64,000 nt of DNA, from contig JADCRB010000162.1 in the NCBI GenBank assembly GCA_021464245.1, positions 2,081,476-2,145,475 on the forward strand, read 5' to 3'. This DNA is from Carallia brachiata. Its lineage: Eukaryota; Streptophyta; Magnoliopsida; Malpighiales; Rhizophoraceae. This document shows, piece by piece, positions 47,114 through 59,689 of this stretch; the first letter of the stretch is position 1; every line of letters starts with the position of its first letter. Under the pieces are notes generated by a model that did no database searches, was not told where the DNA came from, and saw only the letters and a list, made by a program, of their open reading frames with translations. The translations under genes and the position numbers were made by a program.

Positions 47114-49308
47114 ATGTTTTACAGAGGTGGTGGTGGCGGCGGAGGTGGAGGGTAAGTTACTGTCGTCGGTTACTTTCTTGATCCAAATTCTTTATTTATT
47201 TTTGATTTTTTTGCAATTTTTTTTGTGGGTTTTGGATTGAATTCAATTTGTGCTGCTATCTTACCCTGCTTCAACTTCTATTGGATTAGCCTCTGAAATT
47301 CATGCCTTTTCTTTGCTTTTCTTATTTTGGCTTTCGTTTTTTTTTTCCTTTTTTTGCCTTCTCCTTTTGATGATTTGGATGTTGATATGATCGACCTGTT
47401 TCGATCAGAATTTTATGTAATTTATTGTGAGTGATTGATTTCTGAACTAGAGTTTGTTACTACACCAGAAAAAAAAAAGAAAATTTAAAGAGTAGGGGGA
47501 GAAGAATAAGAAAAAGAAGAAGAACAAGTGTCTGTTTTTGGCTTACCTTAATCCCAATTTTAGAAATTTATCCAGGAAAAAGGGATTTTTTGGGGGGGTG
47601 GGGGGGGGGGAAGAAATTGTTCTATAATTTTGGTATTGAAAAGAGTTCCCGAGCCCAAAGATTGGCTAAAATACGTTTGTATGGATCTTTATCGGTTGGT
47701 GTTCAATTGGGTGAAAAGTACAGGTTTTACTCATCCAACTATACCCACCAGCTTTTTGTTGGATTAATGGGATTGTGATCTTCGGTGTATGCAATTCAAG
47801 CATCAAATCTTGTCTTAGAGTTATACATATAATGAACGATATTTGATTCTCTTCTATATACGATGAATTCTCTGGTTTTCTTAAATTTTGGAGAAGCATA
47901 CATAAGAAATGATTTAAAGTGCAGGACTATTTGTCGGTGATAATTTCTATCAGTGCAAAGAATGGAAGTTATGTCTGCGTTTCTCTGTTGGATTTGCATT
48001 TGTCTGTTGGATTTGCGTTTGGTTAGGAGAAGAATTATCATGGACTCTCACCTTTGCTTTTTGTGAGAATAAACCAATCTCCTTTGATGGTTCATGCATC
48101 TTGTTGGCTTCTAGATCTCCACAGTACTCCAAGTTAATAAAGAATGCAAAGATGCTTAAACTAAAGACAGAAGTTCTATGTTGGGAGCTTGCAAGTCTAG
48201 AAAATTGGACAAAAGACATGGCTCACCCTCAGAATTTGAAGATGCAATAAAGCCTGGTTTTATGTAGATTAACTGCTAGAAAAATTGTATGAAAACAAGG
48301 ACCACATCCATCCTCCAGATTGGTTGTCTGATGCATTCTTGCTCTGTGGCACAAAATGCTGTTTCGAAATCCTTTCTCTTGAGACACCATGTTATATACA
48401 AATGAATTCTAAAGTTTGAACAGTAAATTGTCAACACTTCTTCATATGATTGAATAAAGTAGCAATTCTATACATATAACTTTGTGTATAAGTAATTGGT
48501 AGGTTACTAATTTTCTTTGTTGTTTGGATCCTCTTGGATAATAAAGTAGATACACTGACGGTGTTGATGGTCGTGAAATGGGTGCAAAACGCCAGCGCCT
48601 TGCACCTCCTTATGATCAGGGTCCTTCGTTCTATGGGACTCCATCTGGTTCAAGTTTTATGTACAATGCACCTGCTTATGGATATGTTGGCCAGCCTCCT
48701 CCTTTTCCTGTTGTCCGGCTCCGTGGACTTCCTTTCGATTGCACAGAAACTGATGTTGCTGAGTTCTTCCGTGATCTGGATATTGTTGATGTTCTTTTTG
48801 TCCACAAGGGTGGCAAGTTCACCGGTGAAGCTTTTTGTGTTTTAGGTTATCCCCTTCAAGTTGACTTTGCACTACAGAAGAACAGGCAGAACATGGGTAG
48901 GAGATATGTGGAGTTTTCAGGAGTAAGAGGCAAGAATATTACAAGGCAATAGCGAGCGAAGTTTCGGGCGGTTCACCAAGGCGAAGCGTCCCAAGGAGTA
49001 AATCTTATGATGAGGGAAAGGACTCGGCCGAACATACTGGGGTGCTGCGACTGAGGGGACTGCCATTTTCAGCTGGCAAAGATGACATAATGGATTTCTT
49101 TAAAGATTTTGTGTTGACAGAAGAATCAATTCATATTACAATGAATTCAGAAGGGAGACCAACTGGGGAAGCATTCGTGGAGTTTGCTAGTGCTGAAGAT
49201 TCAAAAGCAGCAATGGCAAAGGATAGGATGACGCTTGGGAGTCGCTATATTGAGTTGTTTCCCTCGTCCATTGAGGATATGGAGGAATCAGTTTCAAGAG
49301 GCCGGTGA
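47114..49308 (+). CDS. hnRNP H/F-like protein with two RRM (qRRM) domains; one frame break
   Basis: Predicted nuclear RNA-binding protein related to animal hnRNP F/H and GRSF1, whose quasi-RRMs bind G-tracts and affect splicing. Exon 1 is 47114-47151 (MFYRG then Gly codons). Exon 2 is 48550-49308, joined GG|A in phase. RRM1 lies in about 48700-48920 (VVRLRGLPFDCTETDVAEFF, then GEAFCVLGY, then QNMGRRYVE). RRM2 lies in about 49039-49260 (LRLRGLPFSAGKDDIMDFFK, then GRPTGEAFVEFASAEDSKAA, then LGSRYIELFPSS). Frame is lost near 48913: after RRYVE the next frame continues with FRSKRQEYYKAIASEVSGGS as the family does. One extra base, as in GAGG for GAG, would give 265 residues, the family's normal length. 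Apart from that base the gene looks fully functional. The 1398-bp intron contains a G7-T-G11 tract. Confidence 0.88.
47592..47610 (+). repeat. G-tract (G7-T-G11) in the intron of the hnRNP H/F-like gene
   Basis: An isolated guanine run about 440 nt into intron 1, able in principle to form a quadruplex. Proteins of the encoded family bind GGG runs, so self-regulation is possible, but this is inference. Its exact length is also prone to sequencing error. Confidence 0.8.
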
Positions 49309-52300
49309 TTAATTTGTATTGTACCTTTGATCATACCCTCTAGTCTGTACTGCTTGTGATGTTTAACCTTGATCGCATTGTTTCAGTTCTGCTTAGCAAG
49401 CTTCTCTCGTTAACTATGTACCGTTTGCCTGTTTCTCTGGACTTTGACACGGCACATTTTATCTATGTCCCACGATGTCTTCCTACATTTGCTTGTCTCT
49501 CATATGTACCTTGTGGTTCTCTTGTTTGCGTACGAACGAGTCCGAAGTAGTGAATGTTTATGGGTGATAACTGTTGGCAAATGCTTGTAGATCGGAGTCA
49601 ATACTTCAGATTCTACAGTTTCTTCAAGATGTGAATATTGAGAAGGTTATTATTATGCTGCTGCTGCTGGTAACCTTTAACTTTTATCCATGCGTTTCTT
49701 AGCGGATCAGACTCAGCTTTCTAATGCTAATACTTACGGAAATGAACTGATGAAACTTCATATTCCTTTAGAAAGCTAGTAGCAAGGTTAATGTGAATAG
49801 GAAGATTTAAAAAAAACTGTTATATGAGCCACAACTTTCTTTTTTTTTTTTAATGTTTGATGTTTTTGATTGTGAGCAAGACATTAAAGAGACCAAAAAC
49901 CAAAAACCAGGTTCCCTGGCGGCCAAGTGGACGTGCAAAATGAATCTTTTTCAATTTTTGAAAGAACTGCATATTTCGCATTTGAAGGATTACCCCAATT
50001 CTAATTTCTACGAATGGGATAATAATAACCATATATAAGATGGACATTATTCAAAAGAATATCTGGGTAACCTTATCCACAAACCGTGGATCATTTGAAC
50101 TTCGTTGATCCATGTGCTTTTACCAATCTCTACTAGCATGAACTTTGGAAACTTGAAGCAGTAGAGCCACGTGCGCAGGTTAAACTCTTCTTTTAGGATC
50201 CCCTGAAGGAAATCTGCAAAATGCTCTAACCGAAACGTTGAGAAGAACGAGAAGCATTCGTCACCATTACCATGCAAGAAGATCGAGGAGCACATGCTTA
50301 GATAATAGACATGGGCATGTATATAAAGGGCTCAAATTCATACATGGAGAGAATAAAATAATATTTTTTTATATTTTTAAAAATTAAAAATTAAATTTAA
50401 ATAAATTTTACCTTAAAATATAAAATATAAATATTATATAAGATTCTTTAAAAAAAAAAATTTTTGAGAAATTTTTTTATTAAAATAACATAAAATATTA
50501 TTATTTTATTAAATTTGTATGCAAATCTCCTATTTTTTCCGAGATATAAAATCGTATGACAAAGCTAGGTGAAGCTAACATCTAGGGATGTGATCTGTGT
50601 GACAAATCATGCACTCCATTTTTTCAACCCCTTTTATCCTTTCTATAGCCAAGTTAACCCGGTGAATCAGTGATGGGTACGTGGTCAGAGCAGTAGATAA
50701 CAATAGAGAGATTAATAAACAATACAGAGATTAATAAAAATAAAATGACTGAAATGTTAGGGATATATATTTACAAAAATAATTAGTAGTATTTTATATA
50801 TTTTTTTTATTTTTATTTGAATTTGAGTTTTACGAACAGTTTTTGTAAAACTTTAACCTCTACAATTATTCAATTTAATTGTATTTAGTGGTAGGTCCGT
50901 TCTTATAAGTACGGTATACAAATGAAAATACTTTAAACTCGATCCAAAAATCCGACAATTAATATATCCGAAATGAATGTTTTTTAATGGTAAAAAAAAT
51001 GTTTACAAAAGTATTAATCATATTATATTTGTAGTTGTTTAATATATAATTATGATTATTAATGATACAAATTACAAACATATAATTAACTATGAAGATA
51101 GCGTCAGTTTATACGTACATAGCTCTTTTGTTTTTTAGGCAAGTTTGTATGTAGTCGGTTTGTATAAAAGAAAAACTCGGATCGATATAATATAATAAAA
51201 CCCTCTATTCTTGCTCCTGCTCTGTGAATGGGGTGCACTCAGTTTCAACGCGTCTCTTTGCTTTATTTATGCTTAGGGCAGTAATTAACAGGGCTAGGAC
51301 TACGAGCTACAAACATAGGGGGTCGCTTAATTACAGCGTAATGAAAGTACTTAATTTATGCCACTTCTTCATTATTTAGATAATAAATTGATTATAAAGA
51401 AAATATCAAAAAATCCAAAGATGGCAAAACAAGAGAGAAAAAAAAAAGCGAAGCAATAATATAAAATAGAAAATAGAAAGTTTCACCATTAATATAACTT
51501 CTTGAACGTGATTATTAATTATAAAACAATCCATGATTATTGAGTTCTTGCCACAAATATTTGGTACTAAAGACTTGCCTTGCGTTTGCAAATGAAGTAC
51601 AAATTGTACATAAAGGATTGAAGGGGAGAGAGAAGCATAGAGAGAAAAACTAAAGGAAAAAACTGAATGATTTTTTTTAAAAGTAAAATTACAGTAATTT
51701 GAACTGTTGAATATTTGAATTAAAATAAATAAATAAATTATTAAATTTTGTGAGATAAATTATATAATTATTTTAATTTTAGTTAGAATACAATTATGTA
51801 ATAAAAACTAAACTTAGGGAGTAATTGGCAAATATATGGGCAATTTAGCTTTTCCAAAAAGGCTAAATTTAAAGGGGTCTGAAAATTCGAAATAATCTAT
51901 CCATTACATCGGTCCTTAATTGAATAGGCAAACAAAACGAGTAGGGATAGGAGCGAAGTTTAAACTTTTATATTTTCTCCATTCCTTCCTTTTTCTATTA
52001 CTTTCCTTTTTTTCTTAACAAATAATTAATTGTTTTCCTTTTTTCTATAAAAATTTTTAATTGCTAATAATTATCTAGATTCACTATAAATCTGAGGGAG
52101 GCTTGGCTCTATCTATGATTCTATATCTACTCCCCTCGTCTCCCAAAACTAGGGCAGCCGGCAACCCTAATTAACCGCGTATTTTGTTAATCAAATCCTT
52201 AATTATGTAACCCCTTTCTCTTCGGCTTCGTATTAGGTTGTTTCATGTTCTCATCGATATACATAGCCATTGACTTTCTCTCTCCCTCTGTCTCTCTCTC

Positions 52301-52669
52301 TCTTGTTTTAGAGTTCTTAGATATAGCAAAGATTGGATCTTTTTCGGTCCAGCCATGATTTTTTGGGTTTTGATGGGACCCCAGAAAATGGTTTCTGCCA
52401 AATAATTTATCATTGGTACGTTCTTTACATTTCTGTTGTTGTTTAGCTTTTGGGTTTTCACCACTTTCCAGTCAAATTTAGTTTTTCTTCAGGTTACCAG
52501 TTCTGTAGGTAAAGGAATCGCAGCCGTTGGTTCTAAGACCTACCTGTTTGCACTTAAACTCCATCAAGAAGTTTTACTTTCTGAGTTCTGATACACTGAC
52601 GGAGGAAAATTCATTGACGTGTTATTTTTATAGCGTTAGCCGTTCCCAAAAGCTCTATCTTTCTCTCCA
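49309..52669. other. Spacer between the hnRNP-like and SMR genes
   Basis: Includes the 3-prime region of the hnRNP-like gene, with a candidate poly(A)-rich stretch near 49807. A moderately GC-balanced block at about 49850-50310 has short open frames on both strands that match no family I recognise. AT-rich sequence follows. 52200-52660 has CT-rich stretches typical of a leader. Confidence 0.5.
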
Positions 52670-53064
52670 ATGGCTCCATCTACTCGAAGTAGAAAAAAAG
52701 TGAAAGCAACAGCGAGAAAGCCACGAACAACAAGAACCCAATCTGAGAAGATATCTAAGAAGAAGCAGCTGGTGGTGGAGGAATCCGGCCGTTGAAGTCC
52801 TCTCCCTCATCAGGTTCCTATAACAGTCCTTGTCCGAAGATGGGTGCCTTAGATTTTGAGAGCTCTGATGATATCGCCCCAAGTTGCTGCTCTACGCCAA
52901 AAGCTCAGAGATTTCGTATACCGGAGATTGCAACCTGCCCACCAGCACCAATGAAGAAAAGAATGATCCCAAATAACTCACTGCATAGAAGACCGATCGC
53001 TTTCTTTGCTCCACCTGATTTAGAGCTCTTCTTCTTCTTTGCACTCAGCGATATCTCCGCCTGA
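52670..53064 (+). CDS. SIAMESE-related (SMR) CDK inhibitor; one frame break
   Basis: Plant-specific small inhibitor of cyclin-dependent kinases that promotes the switch from mitosis to endoreduplication. It starts MAPSTRSRKKVKATARKPRT, a basic and probably nuclear N-terminus. The conserved C-terminal half reads CCSTPKAQRFRIPEIATCPP, then APMKKRM, then AFFAPPDLELFF, matching the SMR signatures (TPK..RIP, CPPAPKK, FF.PPDLE.FF). The first frame closes at a TGA immediately after VVEESGR (52793-52795). The second is open from there to the stop at 53064. One extra T near 52791-52794 (CGTTTGAAG for CGTTGAAG) would give a continuous 131-residue protein, usual for SMRs. It is intronless, as SMR genes are. 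The family is firm from the C-terminal motifs; which SMR it is was not determined. Confidence 0.82.
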
Positions 53065-54970
53065 AGAAATGTTTGTCCATAGAGAGTATGAAGTTCATGG
53101 TGGTCATTTCAATATTTGCAGAGGTGATCTTTTTCGTATTAACTTTTATGGGTTATAGTCTGTGTTTTTTTTTTTTTTGGTTTAATGCATAGTGTGATAG
53201 TCAGAGGCTTTCAAGTGAGTGATCTTAGCCACTGTAACCTTTATCCACCTCACCTTAATTTGATTATTTTAGTTCAAATTTAAATCTGTAGGTTAATTAC
53301 TAATTGCCAAATTTAGCTGGGTTTGACCCACTAAATTTTAGCCTTATGCCTACAGTTTTCGTTTCATTTTATTATGTACTGCTGACTTCAAGCTTCAGAC
53401 TGCGAAGTTTGGCTTGATACGATGTTTGTGAGTGTGAATTTAGTGCTATTTTATGAACTTGAGAGAGTAGTGAAAGCATGACAACTGCTTATTTGTCAAG
53501 AACAAAGTGCATATATAGCTTAGCTGCACCAACCCATTGTCAACTACAGTTAGAAACTATCACTTATAAAATGCTTGTACGCATTAATGGCCAAGATTAA
53601 ACGTAACATCGTACAGGTCTTCAGTTAATCAGTGGTTTCCCATGGTTTCCTTTTCAAGTAGCGCATAATTAAGCTCCCTTTGTTATTGTATTGAGTTCCA
53701 TATTCTACCAATCAAAATATGCCCTCCATAAATATTTTCTAAGAAATTGGTTGACTAATCTGAAAAAGCCTTCCATAAAAGTTATTCCCAAGATTCACAT
53801 TTTTATAGTTCAGGCTAAGAATATGATCGATTTGCAATTGGGTTTCTTCCACTTTCCAGCCCCAAATTGCTACTTGTAGTTCAACAATTTTTCTGGTATG
53901 GGCTGCTTGCAGCATAATTTTTCTGAATGGAAGCAGCAAAAGCATAGCCTTAAATTAGAGTTTTGGTCCAATAAAGAGAAGCTTTTTTAGCACAATGGGA
54001 ACGCAAAAGGGGACTGGAGACTGGAGAGGTGGAGTTGTTTTTTCTTCTTTTTCTATTGTACAGATGGGGATCATGTTGTCAGATTGTTGTGGCCTGTGGG
54101 TGTCTACGTGTTTCAGCTGAGCCCAGCATCCACCAGAGAATCCAATGAATTGGACTCGTGCGGGTTGTGATCATTGCCTTTGTTGAGAATCTCAAGAAAT
54201 GTATTAATTTTTTTTAAGACCATTTTTTTTTTTGATAGAATTTCATGTTGGAGGCCTTTAGTTATTATGCTTTGTTGCGTACCGAAAAGGTTCAAGTTAG
54301 TTCTTTTCATTTTCATATTATTAGCTTGGTTGTCAAATTACGGCAGCATCGGATTACACAAGCATCAGAGGTTTTTCTTAAACTCATTCTAATTCTAATA
54401 GATACAAATTATTATATAGTCACATAATTTATAATACGTACGTAGTTAATTTAATAATTTATTTATTTTTTAAAAAAATTTAATATATTTATCATAATTT
54501 ATTATGATTCAAAAATTTAGATGTTTATGTGTTAATTTTATACTCATTATTACGTACATATATAACTTTTTCCTAAATAATTATGTTACACTAAAGTTAA
54601 AGTCTTTTATACATTACATGCCTTAACATGTGATAACTGTCACATAATATAATTTAATGAATATCACATATAACGTTTGGAGACAGTCTAAGATTTCTTT
54701 TTTTTAAACTTATAACAATGCCTTTTTTTCTCCCCAATTAAAAAAGGGGGTGCGTTGGTCCCACAAAGTCCGGCCTTGAATTGATGCCTAATTGTTGCCT
54801 AATACTATACATTTAAACATCTAATCAGATGGAGCTGGCTCAAATCACGTAGGTTGGTTCCAGCACACTTCATATCAATGTGTTTGTTCCTCGGGTTTTG
54901 TTCCTATCCAGTTTTTGCACTGTCTGCGGAGCTCGACTGGTTTTATTTTTTAAAAAAATTTTGGAAATGC
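53065..54970. other. Spacer downstream of the SMR gene
   Basis: Balanced to AT-rich, with T-runs near 53166 and 54223. No protein-like frame. The first part is probably the SMR 3-prime UTR. Confidence 0.55.
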
Positions 54971-54980
54971 TAATAAAATT

Positions 54981-55484
54981 AAGGATAAGTATTTTTTGAA
55001 TCTTAAATTTTTAAATTTTTTTACGTTTAATCTTAAACTTTTTTAATATTTTATTTGAGTTCTAAATTTTTTAATTTTTTACTATATCAGTTCTTTAAGT
55101 TACGAAAAGTAGTCAATTTATTAATAAATGAGTTTAATTTAATAAAAATTATTTAAGAAAACTTAAATACATAAGTTAAATATTTTTTTCATCAACAAAA
55201 TATGCATATTAAATATTTTTTTAATCAACAAATATAACGAATTAAATAGGCAATATGCATATTTTTTTTATAGAAAAGACATTCAATTTATATATTTAAT
55301 CTTTTTTAAATAATTTTTTGTAAAGTTAAAATTATTTTTTAATAGATTGATCATTTTTGTTAGACAGAGGGACTGATTTGATAGAAAATTAAAAGGTTTA
55401 GAACTCAAATGAAATATCAAAAAGGTTTAGAACTCAAACGTAAAAAAATTCAAAAGTTTAGGATTAAAAAAATGATTATCCCTT
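54981..55484. mobile_element. Non-autonomous element with about 145-bp terminal inverted repeats
   Basis: The left arm begins AAGGATAAGTATTTTTTGAA and continues AATTTTTTTACGTTTAATCT, ATTTTATTTGAGTTCTAAAT and TATATCAGTTCTTTAAG. The right arm, reverse-complemented, begins AAGGGATAATCATTTTTTTA and continues AATTTTTTTACGTTTGAGTT, ATTTCATTTGAGTTCTAAAC and AAATCAGTCCCTCTGTC. The arms run about 54981-55130 and 55340-55484 around an AT-rich core. Long inverted repeats with AGTCCCT-type text are typical of Mutator-like MITEs. A clear 9-bp target duplication was not found. Confidence 0.7.
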
Positions 55485-56587
55485 TTATTGTTATTCATTA
55501 AAAAAAAAAAAAAAAGTCCTAACCTGCTATATAGTTAAACCCCGAGAGAAATTGGACATGTGACCATGTGACTCAATCCATAACCTTCAATTCTTCCTTA
55601 CTGCTAGACTCTCCATGAATTCCTGAATAGTAAATATACATGTAAGCCAGCGATGACAGTATTTGGATTCTTTCACGCTGATTATTAATTGTGTCGGTGC
55701 CAGAGCCATGGCCATGGCTAAAATTATAATTAGCCGATTGTCCCCCAAAAAAGAATAACTTCAGTTTTTTTTGTCTTTTTCACTAGTTCATGCACCTCAT
55801 TTTAATACATATCCCTTTTTTTAACTTCAAAAAAATATATCACACTTATATTAACTATTGTAATTATGAGATGAGACCGAAATCACCCATTGCTATCATA
55901 GTGTCTGGCAGAGTTGCTATATGCATACCACTGCCCAGTGGCGAAAGGCTTTGCCTTTGAACATATCCTATGTTGAAGCTTTTGAGGATAAAATTAATAA
56001 TGGTAGAAGGAATAGAAGGAATATGAAACATTTATCAGAATTCCCTCTTCAAATGACAAGAGAGCTTTTCCTCCTCACATCAAAAACCTTTTCCTCACCC
56101 CTCTCGTCCCTTCTTTGTTGGCCATCAATCATGACGCTTTGCATTTTTATGCACGAAATAGCTTTTACAGGCATAAAAAGGGGTAATTTACTCTGTAGTT
56201 AATTTTTAACTTCCGAATACATATATCGAAACTCTATTGTCACCTTGGATGTAGGAAAATTCTGTTAAATTTTCTGTGTTTTTTGCCTTGGCTTTTATTA
56301 TTTTTCAGCAAATTTCGTTCCTTAAACATACATAATGACTTTGTTAAATGCTGAGTACGTACTATTCATCCCTTTCTTCCCGCCATGTTTGTCGTGAATG
56401 TTTTCAAGTTATGTACAACAAAACGCCAATGGCACTTGAGGCCAGGAGAGGAGCCAAAAAGATTGGTCACGCGGCGCAATTATTAATTACTTGGTTAATA
56501 TAGTCAAATTCATCATCCAATAGAGGTTTTAGCTGATTAATTACTGAAAACAATTGTCTTTAATGTTATCCTCTATTGTGTTGGGGG

Positions 56588-56625
<38 letters not shown>

Positions 56626-59600
56626 CACATGGGGAAGACTTGTTTTTGACTATTTGAACAGTGAATTAAATAATAACATACGTGCGTACGTGACGGAGCC
56701 AAGTAAAAGAGAATAATTGGGACTTTGGAATGAGGAATGATGGAATTTGTTAGATCGTCCTTTACGGCTTTACCTTAGTTTGATGCGTCGCTCAAGGTCC
56801 TACAGTTAAGAGGATTCCTTTTTCCTATCCTTTTATGTAATTAATGATATATTATAGAAAAAATATATACAGACGAACGTGAAAAAAAAACACAAAATTA
56901 ATAGATTATAATCGATTAATTATTTTATATAATTAAATAATTAATATTAATAATAAATTAAATATATTTTTTATTATTTTTTATTATAAATATTAATTAT
57001 TTAATTATACAAAATAATCAATTACTTACTATATATTTATATGGCTTCTTTATTTTTCTACCAATAAGAATATTTTTTCTATCCCCTAGAAATTGTGCTT
57101 TATTTACTGTGGCTGACGTGCTTATATTGCCATGACCTTTTTCTTTTTCCTTTTTTTTTTTTTCTAGAATCCGAGGTTGCCTCTCCTATTACACAAAGGA
57201 GACAGTAGATATAACTTCCTCTGTAACTTTTAGGTCAGACTAGTTACAGCCATTTTAGTAGAATTTCCTTTCCTGCTAGCATGGTCTTTAGTGTTGTGAC
57301 CATCACTCGAAACATTGAATATAGTTAAAAGAATTCGAAGTTAGACACCATATAATTTCAAGTTCGCTCTAATTATTACATTTTATGTGCTCGCATCAAT
57401 TAATTTCCTTGGGCGTACAAATTTGCCATTATTAACATATAATGAATTATCCATTTAGACTTGTATACGAGGACCAAACACTATCGTAAGATAAGATCAA
57501 GGAACGGATTCGAGAGGAATCCTAGGCTTAAGTTGCTTAAAAGAGTTGATCATTAGTGTCCAAACGAAGAAAAAGGGTCAATCATTCAAAGTCTGGAAGA
57601 TTCAATGTTGTTCCAACAAAAGTTGATTTGAAGCCAAAAGAATCTCTTGGCAGGTGGGTGAGCTTTTTGAACTGAATTACTGTTTCTTAACCTGAAACAA
57701 ATAGTTACATGAAAGAAACCAAATAAAAGGGTCAAATCCTTTAATTTCTCGTCTAAATAAAAGCTCAAATAAGCATCAATTCTGCTAATCAGCAGACCAA
57801 TGACATTCTCAAATTTATATATTAGAAGCAGCATAAGAATGAAATTAGAAACGTTGTAAACATAAAAAAAGGGGGCTAAAAATGACATTCTCAAAGCCTT
57901 TAACGATTTTTTTTCCCCTTTTTTTAAGATTATACGTGTCTAAAAGATAGATAAAATGAGGTAGCGCTCGATCTCTTTCTACAGGATGCCAGTTTGGAAA
58001 AATGGAACCGTCGATCGAACAAACAAATCCTTAATAAAGCTATGTGGCAGAAATTCATGCGTACATCTGCTTGGCCATGGGTACAGATTTAAAGTATTTG
58101 TGTTCCATTTTTTGTTCCAATATTTTATAAATTGTAATATAATTTTAATTTTTTGCAATCCTATTAATATTTTTTATAACAAAAAATAATAAAACATACT
58201 TTTTCCTTCATTTTTTTAAAATTTTGATTATAAAAATTTTAAATTTATTACATTATAAATATATTTTTTTTACGCTGCTTTGTTTTTACATGTATACTTT
58301 TTTCCTACCTTGCTTGGTTTTGTCTTGTTTTGCTTAAGCCATGTGTGTGGACGAGGCATGGCAAAGAAGGACAAGCTGGATGGTGTTGTCCCATCAATAT
58401 CATTAACGATAGCAATCTTGTGGTAATTTAGACTGAAAAGGGGGAAAAAAAAGGGGTCGGGGCGCCAAGTGCTCCAAGGAATTTTATGATATTGAAGTCA
58501 TATCTGAACGGTCCATTACTTGTTAATGCTTTTATCATATGAGTATGATATCTGAAGGGTTTTGGCACAAAGAAATCGATCTAGGAACAATGTAAATGGA
58601 CCTCATTGTCCTCATCCCTTCAAAGTTTCCTACAGTTTCCTTCCCTGTTGGCCTCAAAATTTTTTTTTAAAATTTTTGTGTAATTATATGCCAGAGAATG
58701 GTCAACTATTTACAATAAAAACATGTAGATGTATTGTCAAAGAACGGTTAACTTTGCACCCCAGAAAAAAGAAGAAGCTGACTACTACTGTAACAACTTG
58801 GATTAGAGAGATCTAAGTATTTGTAGGATTAGAGAGGCCTTTCTATTAGCTAGATATTTTTTTTTTTACACAAAGAAAATCCATTTTATTAATATTCTTC
58901 AAAATCGTATACAGGACCGATGTAAAAGTGTCAAGAATACCTACATAAAGCAGGTATTCTAAAATGATGGGCCTTGCATACGTAACATGGTTTCTCGCAA
59001 GTGAGACTATGTCTAAGTGTTTCAGCACTCAATGAGATGCAATTGACATTTTCGTTTGATATCTATGCTTTTAGGTCATAGGGGCTCCAAATGGGGAACT
59101 TATATTTGTGATGATGAAGTTGTCATAATAAAATATGTATACTCCACAATTTAAGACACATTTTAGGTGTGGTAAACTTCTTCATCGTTTTAAAACAACG
59201 CCACGTTATTTACCAAATTTCAGAAGTGAAGGAAATAATTTGGGATACAATTACAAACTTTTTTTTTTTTATCTTAATTACAAACATTAGTTGTGAGCAC
59301 ATTTTTTTTTTCAATTGGGTTACACCAGACAGCCCAGGATATGCTAAGGGTCAAGCCCAGTTCTGACATCACAAGAAAATATATGCGTCAGCTATCCAAC
59401 CATCCGAAGTCTAAAAAGGCTTTTGCCATGGCCATTCCACCTTTGGATCCTTATGTTCCGGCCCGTTAAAGAAGAGGGTCAATGAAATTATGAAAATGCC
59501 ACAATGGGTTTCGGATATTTTCTGAATTTGTTTCGTTTTGCTTTTTTCGTTTTTCGGTCATAAAAATACAAGCAAGTTTGCTGTCTGTCTCCTAACTTGT

Positions 59601-59680
59601 AGAAACATTGCACCTTTGGAGAAGGGTGTCCATTACACGTATACTCGGGACACATTTTAATTGCCCCCAAATTCTAATTG
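55485..59680. other. Spacer without recognised genes
   Basis: AT-rich with a few balanced patches. Short frames, such as 55921-56202 plus and 57586-57894 minus, have no motif. A small AT palindrome lies near 58130-58260. GGAG-rich sequence leads into a GA microsatellite at 56591. Confidence 0.5.
56591..56620. repeat. (GA)15 microsatellite
   Basis: An uninterrupted GA run within a short purine-rich stretch. No gene is adjacent. Confidence 0.9.
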
Positions 59681-59689
59681 TGATTAAAG

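Noticed and set aside
50047..50295. Minus-strand 82-codon ORF with aromatic-rich sequence
   Set aside because: Could be a gene relic but no family motif is visible; not enough to annotate.
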